From Flavobacterium celericrescens (GTDB lineage: Bacteria; Bacteroidota; Bacteroidia; Flavobacteriales; Flavobacteriaceae): a DNA stretch of 59,432 nucleotides. A model generated the notes under the pieces. The model did not search any database and was not told the origin of the DNA. It saw only the letters and a list, made by a program, of their open reading frames with translations. Shown here one piece after another: positions 46,446-55,270 of this stretch. Where the stretch lies: the NCBI RefSeq assembly GCF_011392075.1, contig NZ_JAAJBV010000013.1, forward strand, positions 1 to 59,432, written 5' to 3'. Made by a program: the position numbers and the translations under genes. The first letter of the stretch is position 1. Each line of letters opens with the position of its first letter.

Positions 46446-47054
46446 TTATTTTATTTGAGAAAATACAAAATACATTTCAGAAGCTATTTGCAAACTTCTT
46501 TCTGTGTATTTCTCGTTCATTACATCCGTTCCATCAAATGCTTTTGGATCGTCATATTTAATTGGAAATCTTACTTCTGCACCAAAAACCATTGGACAAC
46601 CTTCGTCAGCATTATTACAAGTCATGATAGCCCCAAAATTATTCTTCGGATTAAAATCATCGAAATATGTTTTAGAAAAACAAATAATTGGATGTTGATT
46701 TTCATTAAATTTTACTGTATAAACAGGATTTTGTTCTTCACTTAACTTCTGAATTTGAAATCCTTGATTTACTAATGTTTCACTAACTTTTGGAAACATT
46801 GCTGTAGCTTCAGTTCCGCCAGAATAACAAAACACATTCTTGATTCCGAATTGAAAAGCCATCGTTTGTGCCCAAATTTGAGACAAATGACTTCTCCTAG
46901 AATTATGTGTACAAATGAAATTCAATCGAATTTCTTCATTAGTATTTACTTTCTTTTGAATATAATCCACAAGCGGTTGCAAAACTGATTTACGCTCATC
47001 TGAAACTTCAATTTTCACAATAGATTCTATGGTTGTTACTAAATTTTCAAACAT
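46446..47054 (-). CDS. arsC: Arsenate reductase, low-molecular-weight phosphatase type
   Basis: This encodes a 202-residue protein. The CX5R phosphatase loop is C48-THNSRR-54, with C146 and C153 seven residues apart in MTCNNADEGCP, as in thioredoxin-linked ArsC of Gram-positive type. Arsenate would be reduced by the three cysteines in turn. It is longer than the classic 130-residue enzyme, with about 40 extra N-terminal residues. Its stop is 4 nt before the acr3 start, and its start is 1 nt after the methyltransferase stop. Confidence 0.9.
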   Translation of the reverse strand: MFENLVTTIESIVKIEVSDERKSVLQPLVDYIQKKVNTNEEIRLNFICTHNSRRSHLSQIWAQTMAFQFGIKNVFCYSGGTEATAMFPKVSETLVNQGFQIQKLSEEQNPVYTVKFNENQHPIICFSKTYFDDFNPKNNFGAIMTCNNADEGCPMVFGAEVRFPIKYDDPKAFDGTDVMNEKYTERSLQIASEMYFVFSQIK

Positions 47055-47055
47055 A

Positions 47056-47673
47056 TTACTTCTTCATATAATGACAAAAAATGAAATTCTGAACTGTGTT
47101 AAAAGGCGTTTCATGGTCTTCTGTAAAGCAGTTTTCTAATTCAAAATCTTGACCAAAAACAGCTTCCATTTTATCAACAGAATATTGTGTTATTGGCAAA
47201 CCGCTGCATTTTAACGGACCATCTTCAGAAAAAGTTCCGATTATTAAGTGCGCATTTTGATTGGTATTTGCAATGACATTATTTTTGTATTGCTCGATAT
47301 CGCTAGCTTCGGTAAAAAAATGAAAAGACGCTCTATCGTGCCAAACATCAAATTTTTCATCCGAATGAAAGTGTAAACTATCTGAAACTACAAAAGTTAC
47401 ATGTTTAGCTTTTTCACCTAATCGTAATTTTGCACGTTTAATTGCTGCTTCTGAAATATCTAACAAGAATAAATTGGTGTAACCAAAATCAAGTAAGCTA
47501 TCAATCAAATAGCTATCACCACCACCAATATCAATGATTTTGGCATCTTTAGCTACTTTACAAGCTTGAATTAATTGAATAGAAGTCTGAGGTTGCTCTT
47601 GAAACCAACTTACTTCGTTTTCTGCTTTTGTGATAAAAACAGTTTCCCAATGTTGTTTTTTAGTATTTTCCAT
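47056..47673 (-). CDS. Class I SAM-dependent methyltransferase in the ars operon
   Basis: This encodes a 205-residue protein with motif I IIDIGGGDSYL (about 46-56), an acidic ribose-binding residue in NLFLLDIS and a post-motif WHDRASFHF. It contains four cysteines (in QACKV, KCSG, ENCF and FCHY), but their spacing does not clearly match the arsenite methyltransferase ArsM. Its place between DUF6428 and arsC, with 1-nt spacings, links it to arsenic. The substrate, possibly arsenite, an organoarsenical or a thiol, is unknown. Confidence 0.8.
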   Translation of the reverse strand: MENTKKQHWETVFITKAENEVSWFQEQPQTSIQLIQACKVAKDAKIIDIGGGDSYLIDSLLDFGYTNLFLLDISEAAIKRAKLRLGEKAKHVTFVVSDSLHFHSDEKFDVWHDRASFHFFTEASDIEQYKNNVIANTNQNAHLIIGTFSEDGPLKCSGLPITQYSVDKMEAVFGQDFELENCFTEDHETPFNTVQNFIFCHYMKK

Positions 47674-47674
47674 A

Positions 47675-48151
47675 TTAACAACAACCTGAATCTGGTGAAC
47701 AACAAGAAGTCTGCTTTGGTTTCCACTCGCCTATTTTGACTTTCATTTTCTCTGGTGGAATTCCGCAATTATCTTTAGCTAAGCAATCGGTTAATTTTGA
47801 TTTTAATTGGAAGTTCGTTCCATCAAAATCTAAACTAAATTTTCCTATGGTTTCCTTCATTTGATATTCTACTTCGATTTCTAAATCAGGTAAACCTAAC
47901 GCTTTTTCTGAAAGCTCTATGATGTGAACTAATTTCTCCGGATGCAATCTGTGGTCGTAATCATTGGCTTCCCAAAGTTGAAAATTCACTACTTCTTCTG
48001 TTCTAACAGTTCCACCGCAATCAATGAAATGTTTCGATACTTTTCCAACCTCTGTTACATGGAAATGACTTGGCACTAAATCGCCGTTTGGCAATTGAAA
48101 AGCTATAGTGGTTAGCTTTTTTAATTCGGATTTAATTTCTGATAATTTCAT
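47675..48151 (-). CDS. DUF6428-like protein of the ars operon
   Basis: This encodes a 158-residue protein. It contains FHVTEVGKVSKHFIDCGGTVR (about 30-50), QLWEANDYDHRLHPEKL and a C-terminal cysteine cluster TSCCSPDSGCC. Four cysteines at the end, plus C45, C123 and C129 in the body, look suited to bind soft metals such as arsenite. DUF6428 is a family of unknown function that I associate with arsenic operons in Bacteroidota. Metallochaperone or arsenite-handling activity is inference. It lies 63 nt after arsR. Confidence 0.75.
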   Translation of the reverse strand: MKLSEIKSELKKLTTIAFQLPNGDLVPSHFHVTEVGKVSKHFIDCGGTVRTEEVVNFQLWEANDYDHRLHPEKLVHIIELSEKALGLPDLEIEVEYQMKETIGKFSLDFDGTNFQLKSKLTDCLAKDNCGIPPEKMKVKIGEWKPKQTSCCSPDSGCC

Positions 48152-48214
48152 TTTAGATTATTTAGAAAGTTAGATTGTTAAAGGTAAATCTCTAAAACAG
48201 TCTAACCATTTTTT

Positions 48215-48538
48215 TTAACAACACTTATTTTTAAGTTGTTTATTGATAGAACCAAAGTACTTCTCGATGATTTCAATTGTATCTGGATTAATGCAATAAC
48301 AAATTGCGGTTCCATCAATACTTCCTTTGATGATGTTAGCGTTTTTCAATTCTTTTAAATGTTGAGAAACGGTTGGTTGCGCTAACGGTAATACTTCTAC
48401 GATATCTCCACAAATACAAGTATCTACCGACAATAAATATTCTACGATAGCCACTCTAGCAGGATGTGACAAGGCTTTGAACAAGCTTGCCATTTCATTA
48501 TGTGCTACTGAAAAAGATTCTGATTTTGATACTCCCAT
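48215..48538 (-). CDS. arsR: ArsR/SmtB-family arsenic-responsive repressor
   Basis: This encodes a 107-residue winged-helix repressor. The recognition helix is about PTVSQHLKELKNANII (55-70). A CxC pair, C41 and C43 in DTCICGDIV, is in the place of the arsenite-binding cysteines of classic ArsR (ELCVCDL). Extra cysteines are C80, C82, C106 and C107 (tail KNKCC). It is the first gene of the operon. Arsenite would release it from the operator at 48556-48573. Confidence 0.92.
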   Translation of the reverse strand: MGVSKSESFSVAHNEMASLFKALSHPARVAIVEYLLSVDTCICGDIVEVLPLAQPTVSQHLKELKNANIIKGSIDGTAICYCINPDTIEIIEKYFGSINKQLKNKCC

Positions 48539-48555
48539 GATGTCTATAATTATTA

Positions 48556-48583
48556 TATTGCAATATTACGATAAACAAATATA
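48556..48583 (-). promoter_or_regulatory. ars promoter -7 box and ArsR operator
   Basis: On the minus strand, TATATTTG (48583-48576) fits TAnnTTTG. Immediately downstream, an 18-bp imperfect palindrome (48573-48556, 14 of 18 positions symmetric) has the ATCG...AT form of ArsR operators. It overlaps the expected transcription start and lies 17 nt before the arsR start codon. No TTG at -33 is evident. Confidence 0.7.
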
Positions 48584-48594
48584 ATACACAATAA

Positions 48595-48622
48595 AAAATC
48601 CCGAAATTTCTTTCGGGATTTA
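48595..48622 (-). terminator. Terminator of rpsA
   Basis: AATCCCGAAA and TTTCGGGATT form a 10-bp stem with a 4-nt loop and a T run on the minus strand, just after the rpsA stop and just before the ars promoter. Confidence 0.85.
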
Positions 48623-48643
48623 AAATATTTAGAAAATTAGAGA

Positions 48644-50410
48644 TTATTTACCTCCTTTTTCCATTTTAGCTTTTAATTCAGCAAGAATATCGTTGTTATC
48701 ACCTAAAGTAGATGTTTGAGCAGCGTTAGTTGAAGTAGTTTCAACAGCAGCTTTAACGTTTTTCTCTTCTTCTTCTCTGAAGATAGCTGTATGAGATGCT
48801 ACTACTCTTTTGAATTCTTTGTTGAACTCAATAACTTTAAAGTCAGCAGTATCACCTTTTTTCAATTTTTTACCGTCTTCTTTTTCTAAGTGACGTGTAG
48901 GAATGAAAGCAACGATATCGTCACCAAATTCTACAGTAGCTCCTTTGTCAACGATTTCAGAAATTGTTCCGTTGTGGATAGTTCCAACAGCAAAAGCGTC
49001 TTCATATTTATCCCATGGATTAGCAGTAGTTTGTTTGTGACCTAAAGATAATTTACGTCCTTCAACATCTAATTCTAATACAACAACATCTAATTTTTCA
49101 CCAACGTTTACAAATTCAGATGGATGTTTGATTTTCTTAGTCCAAGATAAATCAGAGATATATACTAAACCATCGATACCTTCTTCTAACTCAACGAAAA
49201 TTCCGAAGTTAGTAAAGTTTCTAACGATTCCAGTGTGTTTAGAACCTACTGGGTATTTAGCAGTGATATCAGTCCATGGGTCTTGAGTCATTTGTTTGAT
49301 ACCTAAAGACATTTTTCTTTCGTCTCTGTCTAAAGTTAAAACAACTGCTTCAACTACATCACCAATTTTCATGAAATCTTGAGCACTTCTTAAGTGAGTT
49401 GACCAAGACATTTCAGAAACGTGGATTAAACCTTCTACACCTTCAGCAACTTCGATGAAAGCACCATAATCAGCTAAAACAACTACTTTTCCTTTAACTT
49501 TATCACCAACTTTTAATTCAGTTCCTAAAGCATCCCAAGGATGAGCATTTAATTGTTTTAAACCTAATTGGATTCTTGTTTTCTCATCATCAAAATCAAG
49601 GATAACCACGTTTAATTTTTGATCTAATTCAAGAACTTCGCTTGGGTGATTAATTCTTGACCAAGATAAGTCAGTAATATGGATTAATCCATCTACTCCA
49701 CCTAAATCAATAAACACACCGTATGAAGTAATGTTTTTAACAACACCTTCTAATACTTGTCCTTTTTCTAATTGACCAATGATTTCTTTTTTCTGTACTT
49801 CAATATCAGCTTCGATAAGCGCTTTGTGAGATACTACTACGTTTTTGAATTCATGGTTGATTTTCACAACTTTAAATTCCATAGTTTTGTTCACATATTG
49901 ATCGTAATCACGGATAGGTTTCACATCAATTTGTGATCCTGGTAAGAATGCTTCAATTCCGAAAACATCTACAATCATACCACCTTTAGTTCTACATTTA
50001 ACGAAACCGTTAACGATTTCTCCTGTTTCGTTTGCAGCAATAACTCTATCCCATGCTTTGATAGTTCTAGCTTTTCTGTGAGATAATACTAACTGACCTG
50101 TTTTGTCTTCACGAACATCAATTAATACTTCTACTTTATCACCAACTTTTAAGTTAGGATTGTAACGGAATTCGTTTAAAGAAATAACACCTTCAGATTT
50201 AGCGTTGATATCAACGATTGCATCTCTATCAGTAATTCTTACAACAACACCTTCTACTACTTCTTCTTCTCCTGTAGAGATGAAAGTTTTAGTTACTAGA
50301 TCTTCAAATTCTTGTAAGTTTTTTTCATCAACTGGGTCAATTCCTTCTTGGAAGTTATGCCAGTTAAAATTCTCTAAAAACTCTTCTTGTGTTTTGTTAA
50401 TTTCAGACAT
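48644..50410 (-). CDS. rpsA: 30S ribosomal protein S1
   Basis: This encodes a 588-residue protein with six S1 RNA-binding domains, each with the pattern G-x-V-x-G-x-V...G-x-F-V/I-x-hydrophobic. Domains 3-5 are the most canonical (GVFIDLGGVDGLIHITDLSW, GAFIEVAEGVEGLIHVSEMSW, GIFVELEEGIDGLVYISDLSW). The tail is Asn/Thr-rich. S1 binds mRNA leaders to the ribosome, important here because Shine-Dalgarno pairing is weak. It follows cmk, as in many bacteria, but has its own promoter in the 222-bp gap. Confidence 0.96.
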   Translation of the reverse strand: MSEINKTQEEFLENFNWHNFQEGIDPVDEKNLQEFEDLVTKTFISTGEEEVVEGVVVRITDRDAIVDINAKSEGVISLNEFRYNPNLKVGDKVEVLIDVREDKTGQLVLSHRKARTIKAWDRVIAANETGEIVNGFVKCRTKGGMIVDVFGIEAFLPGSQIDVKPIRDYDQYVNKTMEFKVVKINHEFKNVVVSHKALIEADIEVQKKEIIGQLEKGQVLEGVVKNITSYGVFIDLGGVDGLIHITDLSWSRINHPSEVLELDQKLNVVILDFDDEKTRIQLGLKQLNAHPWDALGTELKVGDKVKGKVVVLADYGAFIEVAEGVEGLIHVSEMSWSTHLRSAQDFMKIGDVVEAVVLTLDRDERKMSLGIKQMTQDPWTDITAKYPVGSKHTGIVRNFTNFGIFVELEEGIDGLVYISDLSWTKKIKHPSEFVNVGEKLDVVVLELDVEGRKLSLGHKQTTANPWDKYEDAFAVGTIHNGTISEIVDKGATVEFGDDIVAFIPTRHLEKEDGKKLKKGDTADFKVIEFNKEFKRVVASHTAIFREEEEKNVKAAVETTSTNAAQTSTLGDNNDILAELKAKMEKGGK

Positions 50411-50529
50411 GCTGATTAAAAAATTTGTATGCCGTGTTTCTTGAGTTTCTTAATGCGATAGAAAACAGCAGCAGTGTTTTACATAAATGATTGATACCTA
50501 AAGGAAACTCTACTCCGCCAAAAGGTGTG

Positions 50530-50558
50530 CAAAGATACTACTTTTTGTTTATTTACAA
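50530..50558 (-). promoter_or_regulatory. rpsA: Promoter of rpsA with a long leader
   Basis: On the minus strand TTG (50558-50556) and TATCTTTG (50537-50530) are spaced by 18 bp, an excellent match to the Bacteroidota consensus. The start codon is about 120 nt downstream, leaving a leader of more than 100 nt that could serve autoregulation by S1. Confidence 0.75.
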
Positions 50559-50632
50559 AACTTAATTAAAATATTTAAAAGCTTGAAAAGAAAGAAATTA
50601 GAAGAATTAAATTGATTTTAATAAAAAACGAA

Positions 50633-51316
50633 TTATAATCTCTCTTTTACTAAATTTAAAACCAATTCAAATTGTTCTTTTTTACTTAAGGTAGAATTAT
50701 CAATTTCGATGGCGTCATCCGCTTTTACCAATGGAGAATCTTCTCTATGAGTGTCAATGTAATCGCGTTCTTCAACATTATGCAATACTTCTTCAAAAGT
50801 AACATGTTGTCCTTTTTCTACTAATTCGTCAAATCTACGTTGTGCTCTAGTTTTTGAACTTGCTGTCATGAATAATTTCAACTCAGCATCAGGAAAAACA
50901 ACCGTACAAATATCCCTTCCATCCATCACAATGCCTTTGTCTTTGCCCATTTCTTGCTGCTGTTCTACTAATTTTGCGCGTACTTCTGAAATTTCAGCTA
51001 CTTTACTTACCATACGAGAAACTTCAATAGTTCTGATTTGGGCTTCAATATTTTCGTTATTTAAATACATTTCTGCAAATCCTAAATCAGAATTCAATTG
51101 AAAACGTAAATTGATATTTGGCAATTGAGAAATTAATCCTGCTTTATCTAAATGTGTTTCAGAAACTAAATCGTGTTGCATAGCATAATAAGCTACCGCA
51201 CGATACATCGCACCTGTATCTACATATACATAACCTAATGCTGCAGCTAATTGTTTAGCTAATGTACTTTTTCCTGTTGACGAAAAACCGTCTATTGCTA
51301 TGGTAATTTTTTTCAT
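50633..51316 (-). CDS. cmk: Cytidylate (CMP/dCMP) kinase
   Basis: This encodes a 227-residue nucleoside monophosphate kinase with the P-loop GFSSTGKST (10-18). The CMP-binding regions are DTGAMYRAVA and GRDICTVVFPDAELK, and the LID region contains ERDYIDTHREDSPLVKA. It phosphorylates CMP and dCMP to the diphosphates. It lies between porQ and rpsA; the cmk-rpsA order is widely conserved. Confidence 0.96.
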   Translation of the reverse strand: MKKITIAIDGFSSTGKSTLAKQLAAALGYVYVDTGAMYRAVAYYAMQHDLVSETHLDKAGLISQLPNINLRFQLNSDLGFAEMYLNNENIEAQIRTIEVSRMVSKVAEISEVRAKLVEQQQEMGKDKGIVMDGRDICTVVFPDAELKLFMTASSKTRAQRRFDELVEKGQHVTFEEVLHNVEERDYIDTHREDSPLVKADDAIEIDNSTLSKKEQFELVLNLVKERL

Positions 51317-51470
51317 ATTTTGCCACGAAAACGCTAGGCGCTATGTTTTATATTATTAATCTACTACTTTTTAAACATATAAGTCATATAAGTTTTTTTT
51401 AAGTAATACTTTGAAAATAATGAAGTTCATTTAAGCTAATCACTAATTACTTTTCACTAATCACTTAACT

Positions 51471-52490
51471 TTACTCCAATTCAATCATCAAACCAAATAA
51501 ACTTGTATTGGCTGCCACCGTATATCTGGAATAAGAATAATCGAATTTAACTTTCCCAAATCGGATTCCAAAACCCGCAGAAATTCCTGAAAAACTTCTT
51601 TGTTCAAGAATTCTCAATTCTTCGCTTCTTCTAAAATTATATCCCAATCGAATATTGAATCCTTTTTCAGGAAATAATTCGGCACCAACAATTACGTGTC
51701 GAAGTGCATTATTAAAAAAAGAAACTTTCTCTTCTGTCGATCCACCATCTAAATTTCCTTCTGCTCTATTTGGATTCGAAAAAGCGATATTCCATTGTTG
51801 CAAATTTTCAAAAGTCATGTGCCAACGAATGGGAACATTTTCCATCAATTGTGAGATTCCTGCATCGATTGAAAGCGGCAATTTTTCACGCGTATCAGCA
51901 TACGGTTTAATTTGGAAACCAACATTTCTAATCGTTAAACCATAATTAATATCGTTATCATAATCGACATACAAAAATCCTAAATCAACTGCGGCTCCCC
52001 AAGAATTGTAACTTTCCAATGTAGAAGAAATTAGTTTTGCATTGGCGCCAATATACATATCAGTCCAAGGTAAATTATAAGCATAACCTAAGGACAAAGC
52101 TGCTTCACTTCCTGTAAAATCTGAAGTTAAATTTCCCACTTCATCACGGCCTTCAAAAGTACCATAATTAATATAACTTATTCCCGCATGAAATGTTTGC
52201 AAATGACGATCATAAGTGTAAGCATAAGCCGCTGTTCCATAGGAAACTTCGCCATAATAACTCCCGTAATTTGCCGACAAACGGTTGTGCATTTTTTGAT
52301 TAATTGTAGCAGGATTATAAAAAGCTTGATTTACATCATAATCTACTACTGTTACTGTTTTTCCACCTAAAGCCGCTTGGCGAGGAGATTGTGCTAAATT
52401 TAAAAACTGATATACATACTTACCTCCTATTTGACTAAAAACGTTAGTCGAAAGAAGTATTAAAGAAAATAATATCGTTTTTTGTAGCAT
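51471..52490 (-). CDS. porQ: Type IX secretion protein PorQ
   Basis: This encodes a 339-residue outer-membrane beta-barrel protein. The signal peptide ends at NVFSQ. The N-terminal motif GGKYVYQFLNLAQSPRQAAL and the YNPATINQKMHNRLS stretch are characteristic of PorQ. In the type IX secretion system, PorQ helps retain the sortase partner proteins PorU/PorV at the cell surface. It sits beside cmk, an arrangement common in flavobacteria. This supports the view that the organism exports adhesins such as the one at the left end through type IX secretion. Confidence 0.9.
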   Translation of the reverse strand: MLQKTILFSLILLSTNVFSQIGGKYVYQFLNLAQSPRQAALGGKTVTVVDYDVNQAFYNPATINQKMHNRLSANYGSYYGEVSYGTAAYAYTYDRHLQTFHAGISYINYGTFEGRDEVGNLTSDFTGSEAALSLGYAYNLPWTDMYIGANAKLISSTLESYNSWGAAVDLGFLYVDYDNDINYGLTIRNVGFQIKPYADTREKLPLSIDAGISQLMENVPIRWHMTFENLQQWNIAFSNPNRAEGNLDGGSTEEKVSFFNNALRHVIVGAELFPEKGFNIRLGYNFRRSEELRILEQRSFSGISAGFGIRFGKVKFDYSYSRYTVAANTSLFGLMIELE

Positions 52491-52551
52491 TTTGTGGTGT
52501 TAACTTAATCATAACGCAACTGCGAAGATAAAATTATATACGGTAGAAAAC

Positions 52552-52592
52552 AAAAAAAGAAATTCCAATAACTTTCTTATTAGAATTTCTTT
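52552..52592 (-). terminator. Terminator of lon
   Basis: The segments 52556-52571 and 52577-52592 pair over 16 bp with one G-T wobble and a 5-nt loop. A T run follows on the minus strand. It is the longest terminator stem in the window. Confidence 0.88.
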
Positions 52593-52613
52593 TTATAAAG
52601 TTTAAATCAATAG

Positions 52614-55076
52614 TTATTTTTTAAATTCTAACGATTTTGCATTTTTAACTTTTTGATTTGTAATGGCTACATCAAGTACATCGCTCATTTTATCTACATA
52701 ATGAAAAGTTAATCCTTCAATATAATCTGGTTTAATCTCTTCAATGTCACGTTTATTTTCCTTACAAAGAATGATTTCTTTAATATTTGCTCTTTTAGCA
52801 GCAAGAATTTTTTCTTTGATTCCACCAACTGGCAATACTTTTCCACGAAGTGTTATTTCTCCAGTCATGGCAATATTTTTCTTAATTCTTTTCTGTGTAA
52901 ATGAAGAAACCATCGAGGTTAACATTGCAATTCCAGCACTTGGGCCGTCTTTTGGTGTAGCACCTTCAGGCACGTGAATATGTATATTATAATTGTTTAA
53001 AACTTCCGGATCTATACCTAAATCTTCTGCGTTTGCACGAATATACTCTAATGCAATTGTAACCGATTCTTTCATGACAGTTCCTAAATTTCCTGTCATG
53101 GTCATAGTTCCCTTTCCTTTTGATATAAGAGATTCAATAAACAAAATATCGCCTCCAACAGAAGTCCAAGCCAAACCAGTAACTACACCAGCAACATCAT
53201 TGTTTTCATATTTATCACGCTCCATACGAGGCGATTTTAACACTTCCAAAATATCTGTATCTGAAACCTTAACATTATAAATTTCATCCATTGCAATTGA
53301 TTTTGCGGCATGACGCACCACTTGAGCAATTTTTTTCTCTAAACCACGAACACCTGATTCACGCGTATAACCCACAACGATTTTTTCTAATTGTTTTTTA
53401 CCAATTTGTAAATCTTTAGCAGATAATCCGTGTTCTTTTAATTGCTTTGGTAATAAATGTGTTTTTGCAATTTCGATTTTCTCTTCAATGGTATAACCTG
53501 TCATTTCGATGATTTCCATACGATCGCGAAGAGCTGGCTGAATCGTTGACAAGCTATTAGAAGTCGCAATAAACATCACTTTTGATAAATCGTACCCTAA
53601 CTCCAAGAAATTATCATGAAACTCTTTATTTTGTTCTGGATCTAAAACTTCTAACAAAGCTGAAGATGGATCTCCATTATGACTCGAAGACAGCTTATCA
53701 ATCTCATCCAAAACAAACACTGGATTTGATGTTTTTGCTTTTTTAATGTTTTGTAGAATTCTTCCTGGCATCGCACCAATATAGGTTTTTCGGTGACCAC
53801 GAATTTCTGCTTCATCACGTAAACCACCAAGAGACATTCTTATGTATTCTCTACCTAATGCTTCGGCTATAGATTTTCCAATTGAAGTTTTACCTACACC
53901 TGGAGGACCATACAAACAAAGAATTGGAGATTTCATATCATTTCGCAATTTTAAAACTGCTAAATGCTCAATGATACGCTTTTTTACTTCTTCCAAACCA
54001 TAATGGTCCCTGTCTAAAATTTTTTGAGCACGTTTTAAATCAAAATTATCTTTAGTAAATTCATTCCAAGGTAATTCCAAAAACAGCTCAATATAATTGC
54101 GTTGAATACCAAAATCAGGTGAATTTGGATTCGTACGTTGCAATTTTGATAATTCTTTTTCAAAATGTTTTGCAGTTTTTTCATCCCATTTTTTCTTCAA
54201 ACCTTTGGCGCGCATTTCCTCGATTTCAGCTTCATAAGAAACACCACCCAATTCTTCTTGAATAGTTTTCATTTGCTGCTGCAAGAAATATTCGCGTTGT
54301 TGCTGATCTAAATCAAAACGAACTTTTGACTGAATATCATTGCGAACTTCTAATTTTTGAAGTTCTAAATTCATAAAGCGAAGTGTTTCTAACGCTCTAT
54401 CTTTTAAATTTTTTATCGATAATAATTGTTGTTTTTCTTCCACTGAAAGATTCATATTGGAAGAAACAAAATTGATTAAAAAAGGATTACTTTCGATGTT
54501 TTTGATTGCAAAAGTAGCTTCAGTCGGAATGTTTGGACTTTCCTTAATAATTTGAATTGCTAATTCTTTTATTGACTCAATAATAGTTTTGAATTCAACA
54601 TCTTTTTTATTTGGTCTTTCTTCAGAAACCTCTTTAATAGTTGCTCTAAGATAAGGTTCTTCCTGAGTAAACGCCTCAATCTCAAAACGTTTTTTACCTT
54701 GCAGAATTACAGTTGTATTCCCATCAGGCATTTTCAAAACGCGCATAATTCTGGCAACAGTTCCGATATGATGCACATCATTTGGTGACGGATCTTCTTC
54801 GTTTTCATCAATTTGAGCCACAACCCCAATTATTTTTCCTTTGGCATTGGCATCATTGATTAATTTAATAGATTTATCTCTTCCAGCGGTAATAGGAATA
54901 ACTACACCTGGAAATAATACTGTATTTCGTAATGGCAGAATTGCGATATCTTTTGGCAATTCTTCATTGTTCATTTCTTCTTCATCTTCTGGCGTCATTA
55001 ATGGAATCAATTCTGAATCTGGATCCATTTCCTGAAGTGACAAATTGTCAAGGGCTAATATTTTGTGATGTGGCAT
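52614..55076 (-). CDS. lon: ATP-dependent Lon protease
   Basis: This encodes an 820-residue protein. The LON substrate-binding domain (about 40-230) follows an acidic N-terminal extension. The AAA domain has Walker A GPPGVGKT and Walker B VFVLDEIDK. The protease domain has catalytic S713 in KDGPSAGIAM and K756 in GGIKEK, 43 residues apart as in E. coli. Lon degrades misfolded and regulatory proteins. A -7-like box TAACTTTG lies at 55133-55126, 50 nt before the start. Confidence 0.96.
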   Translation of the reverse strand: MPHHKILALDNLSLQEMDPDSELIPLMTPEDEEEMNNEELPKDIAILPLRNTVLFPGVVIPITAGRDKSIKLINDANAKGKIIGVVAQIDENEEDPSPNDVHHIGTVARIMRVLKMPDGNTTVILQGKKRFEIEAFTQEEPYLRATIKEVSEERPNKKDVEFKTIIESIKELAIQIIKESPNIPTEATFAIKNIESNPFLINFVSSNMNLSVEEKQQLLSIKNLKDRALETLRFMNLELQKLEVRNDIQSKVRFDLDQQQREYFLQQQMKTIQEELGGVSYEAEIEEMRAKGLKKKWDEKTAKHFEKELSKLQRTNPNSPDFGIQRNYIELFLELPWNEFTKDNFDLKRAQKILDRDHYGLEEVKKRIIEHLAVLKLRNDMKSPILCLYGPPGVGKTSIGKSIAEALGREYIRMSLGGLRDEAEIRGHRKTYIGAMPGRILQNIKKAKTSNPVFVLDEIDKLSSSHNGDPSSALLEVLDPEQNKEFHDNFLELGYDLSKVMFIATSNSLSTIQPALRDRMEIIEMTGYTIEEKIEIAKTHLLPKQLKEHGLSAKDLQIGKKQLEKIVVGYTRESGVRGLEKKIAQVVRHAAKSIAMDEIYNVKVSDTDILEVLKSPRMERDKYENNDVAGVVTGLAWTSVGGDILFIESLISKGKGTMTMTGNLGTVMKESVTIALEYIRANAEDLGIDPEVLNNYNIHIHVPEGATPKDGPSAGIAMLTSMVSSFTQKRIKKNIAMTGEITLRGKVLPVGGIKEKILAAKRANIKEIILCKENKRDIEEIKPDYIEGLTFHYVDKMSDVLDVAITNQKVKNAKSLEFKK

Positions 55077-55125
55077 ATGTTTAAATATGGTCTTTTTGTC
55101 AGTAAATTAATTTATAAAAACTATT

Positions 55126-55133
55126 CAAAGTTA
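55126..55133 (-). promoter_or_regulatory. Possible -7 box of lon
   Basis: TAACTTTG on the minus strand fits TAnnTTTG, 50 nt upstream of the lon start. A TTG occurs 28 bp further upstream, too far for the usual spacing. Confidence 0.4.
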
Positions 55134-55221
55134 CTGATAACATACTTATTTTATTGATAATCAAATCATAAAATAAATTTAAATAGTATTTTCAAAGTTG
55201 ATAGTTCAAGATGTATGCCAT

Positions 55222-55252
55222 AAAAAAATCCCGAAGTATTAGTTCGGGATTT
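55222..55252 (-). terminator. Terminator of the Gly/Ser-linker lipoprotein gene
   Basis: AAATCCCGAA (55226-55235) and TTCGGGATTT (55243-55252) form a 10-bp perfect stem with a 7-nt loop and a T run of seven on the minus strand. Confidence 0.88.
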
Positions 55253-55270
55253 TGATAAATTTATAAACTC

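Noticed and set aside
47056..47673. Naming the ars methyltransferase arsM
   Set aside because: Four cysteines exist, but their spacing does not clearly match the three-cysteine site of ArsM; left unassigned.
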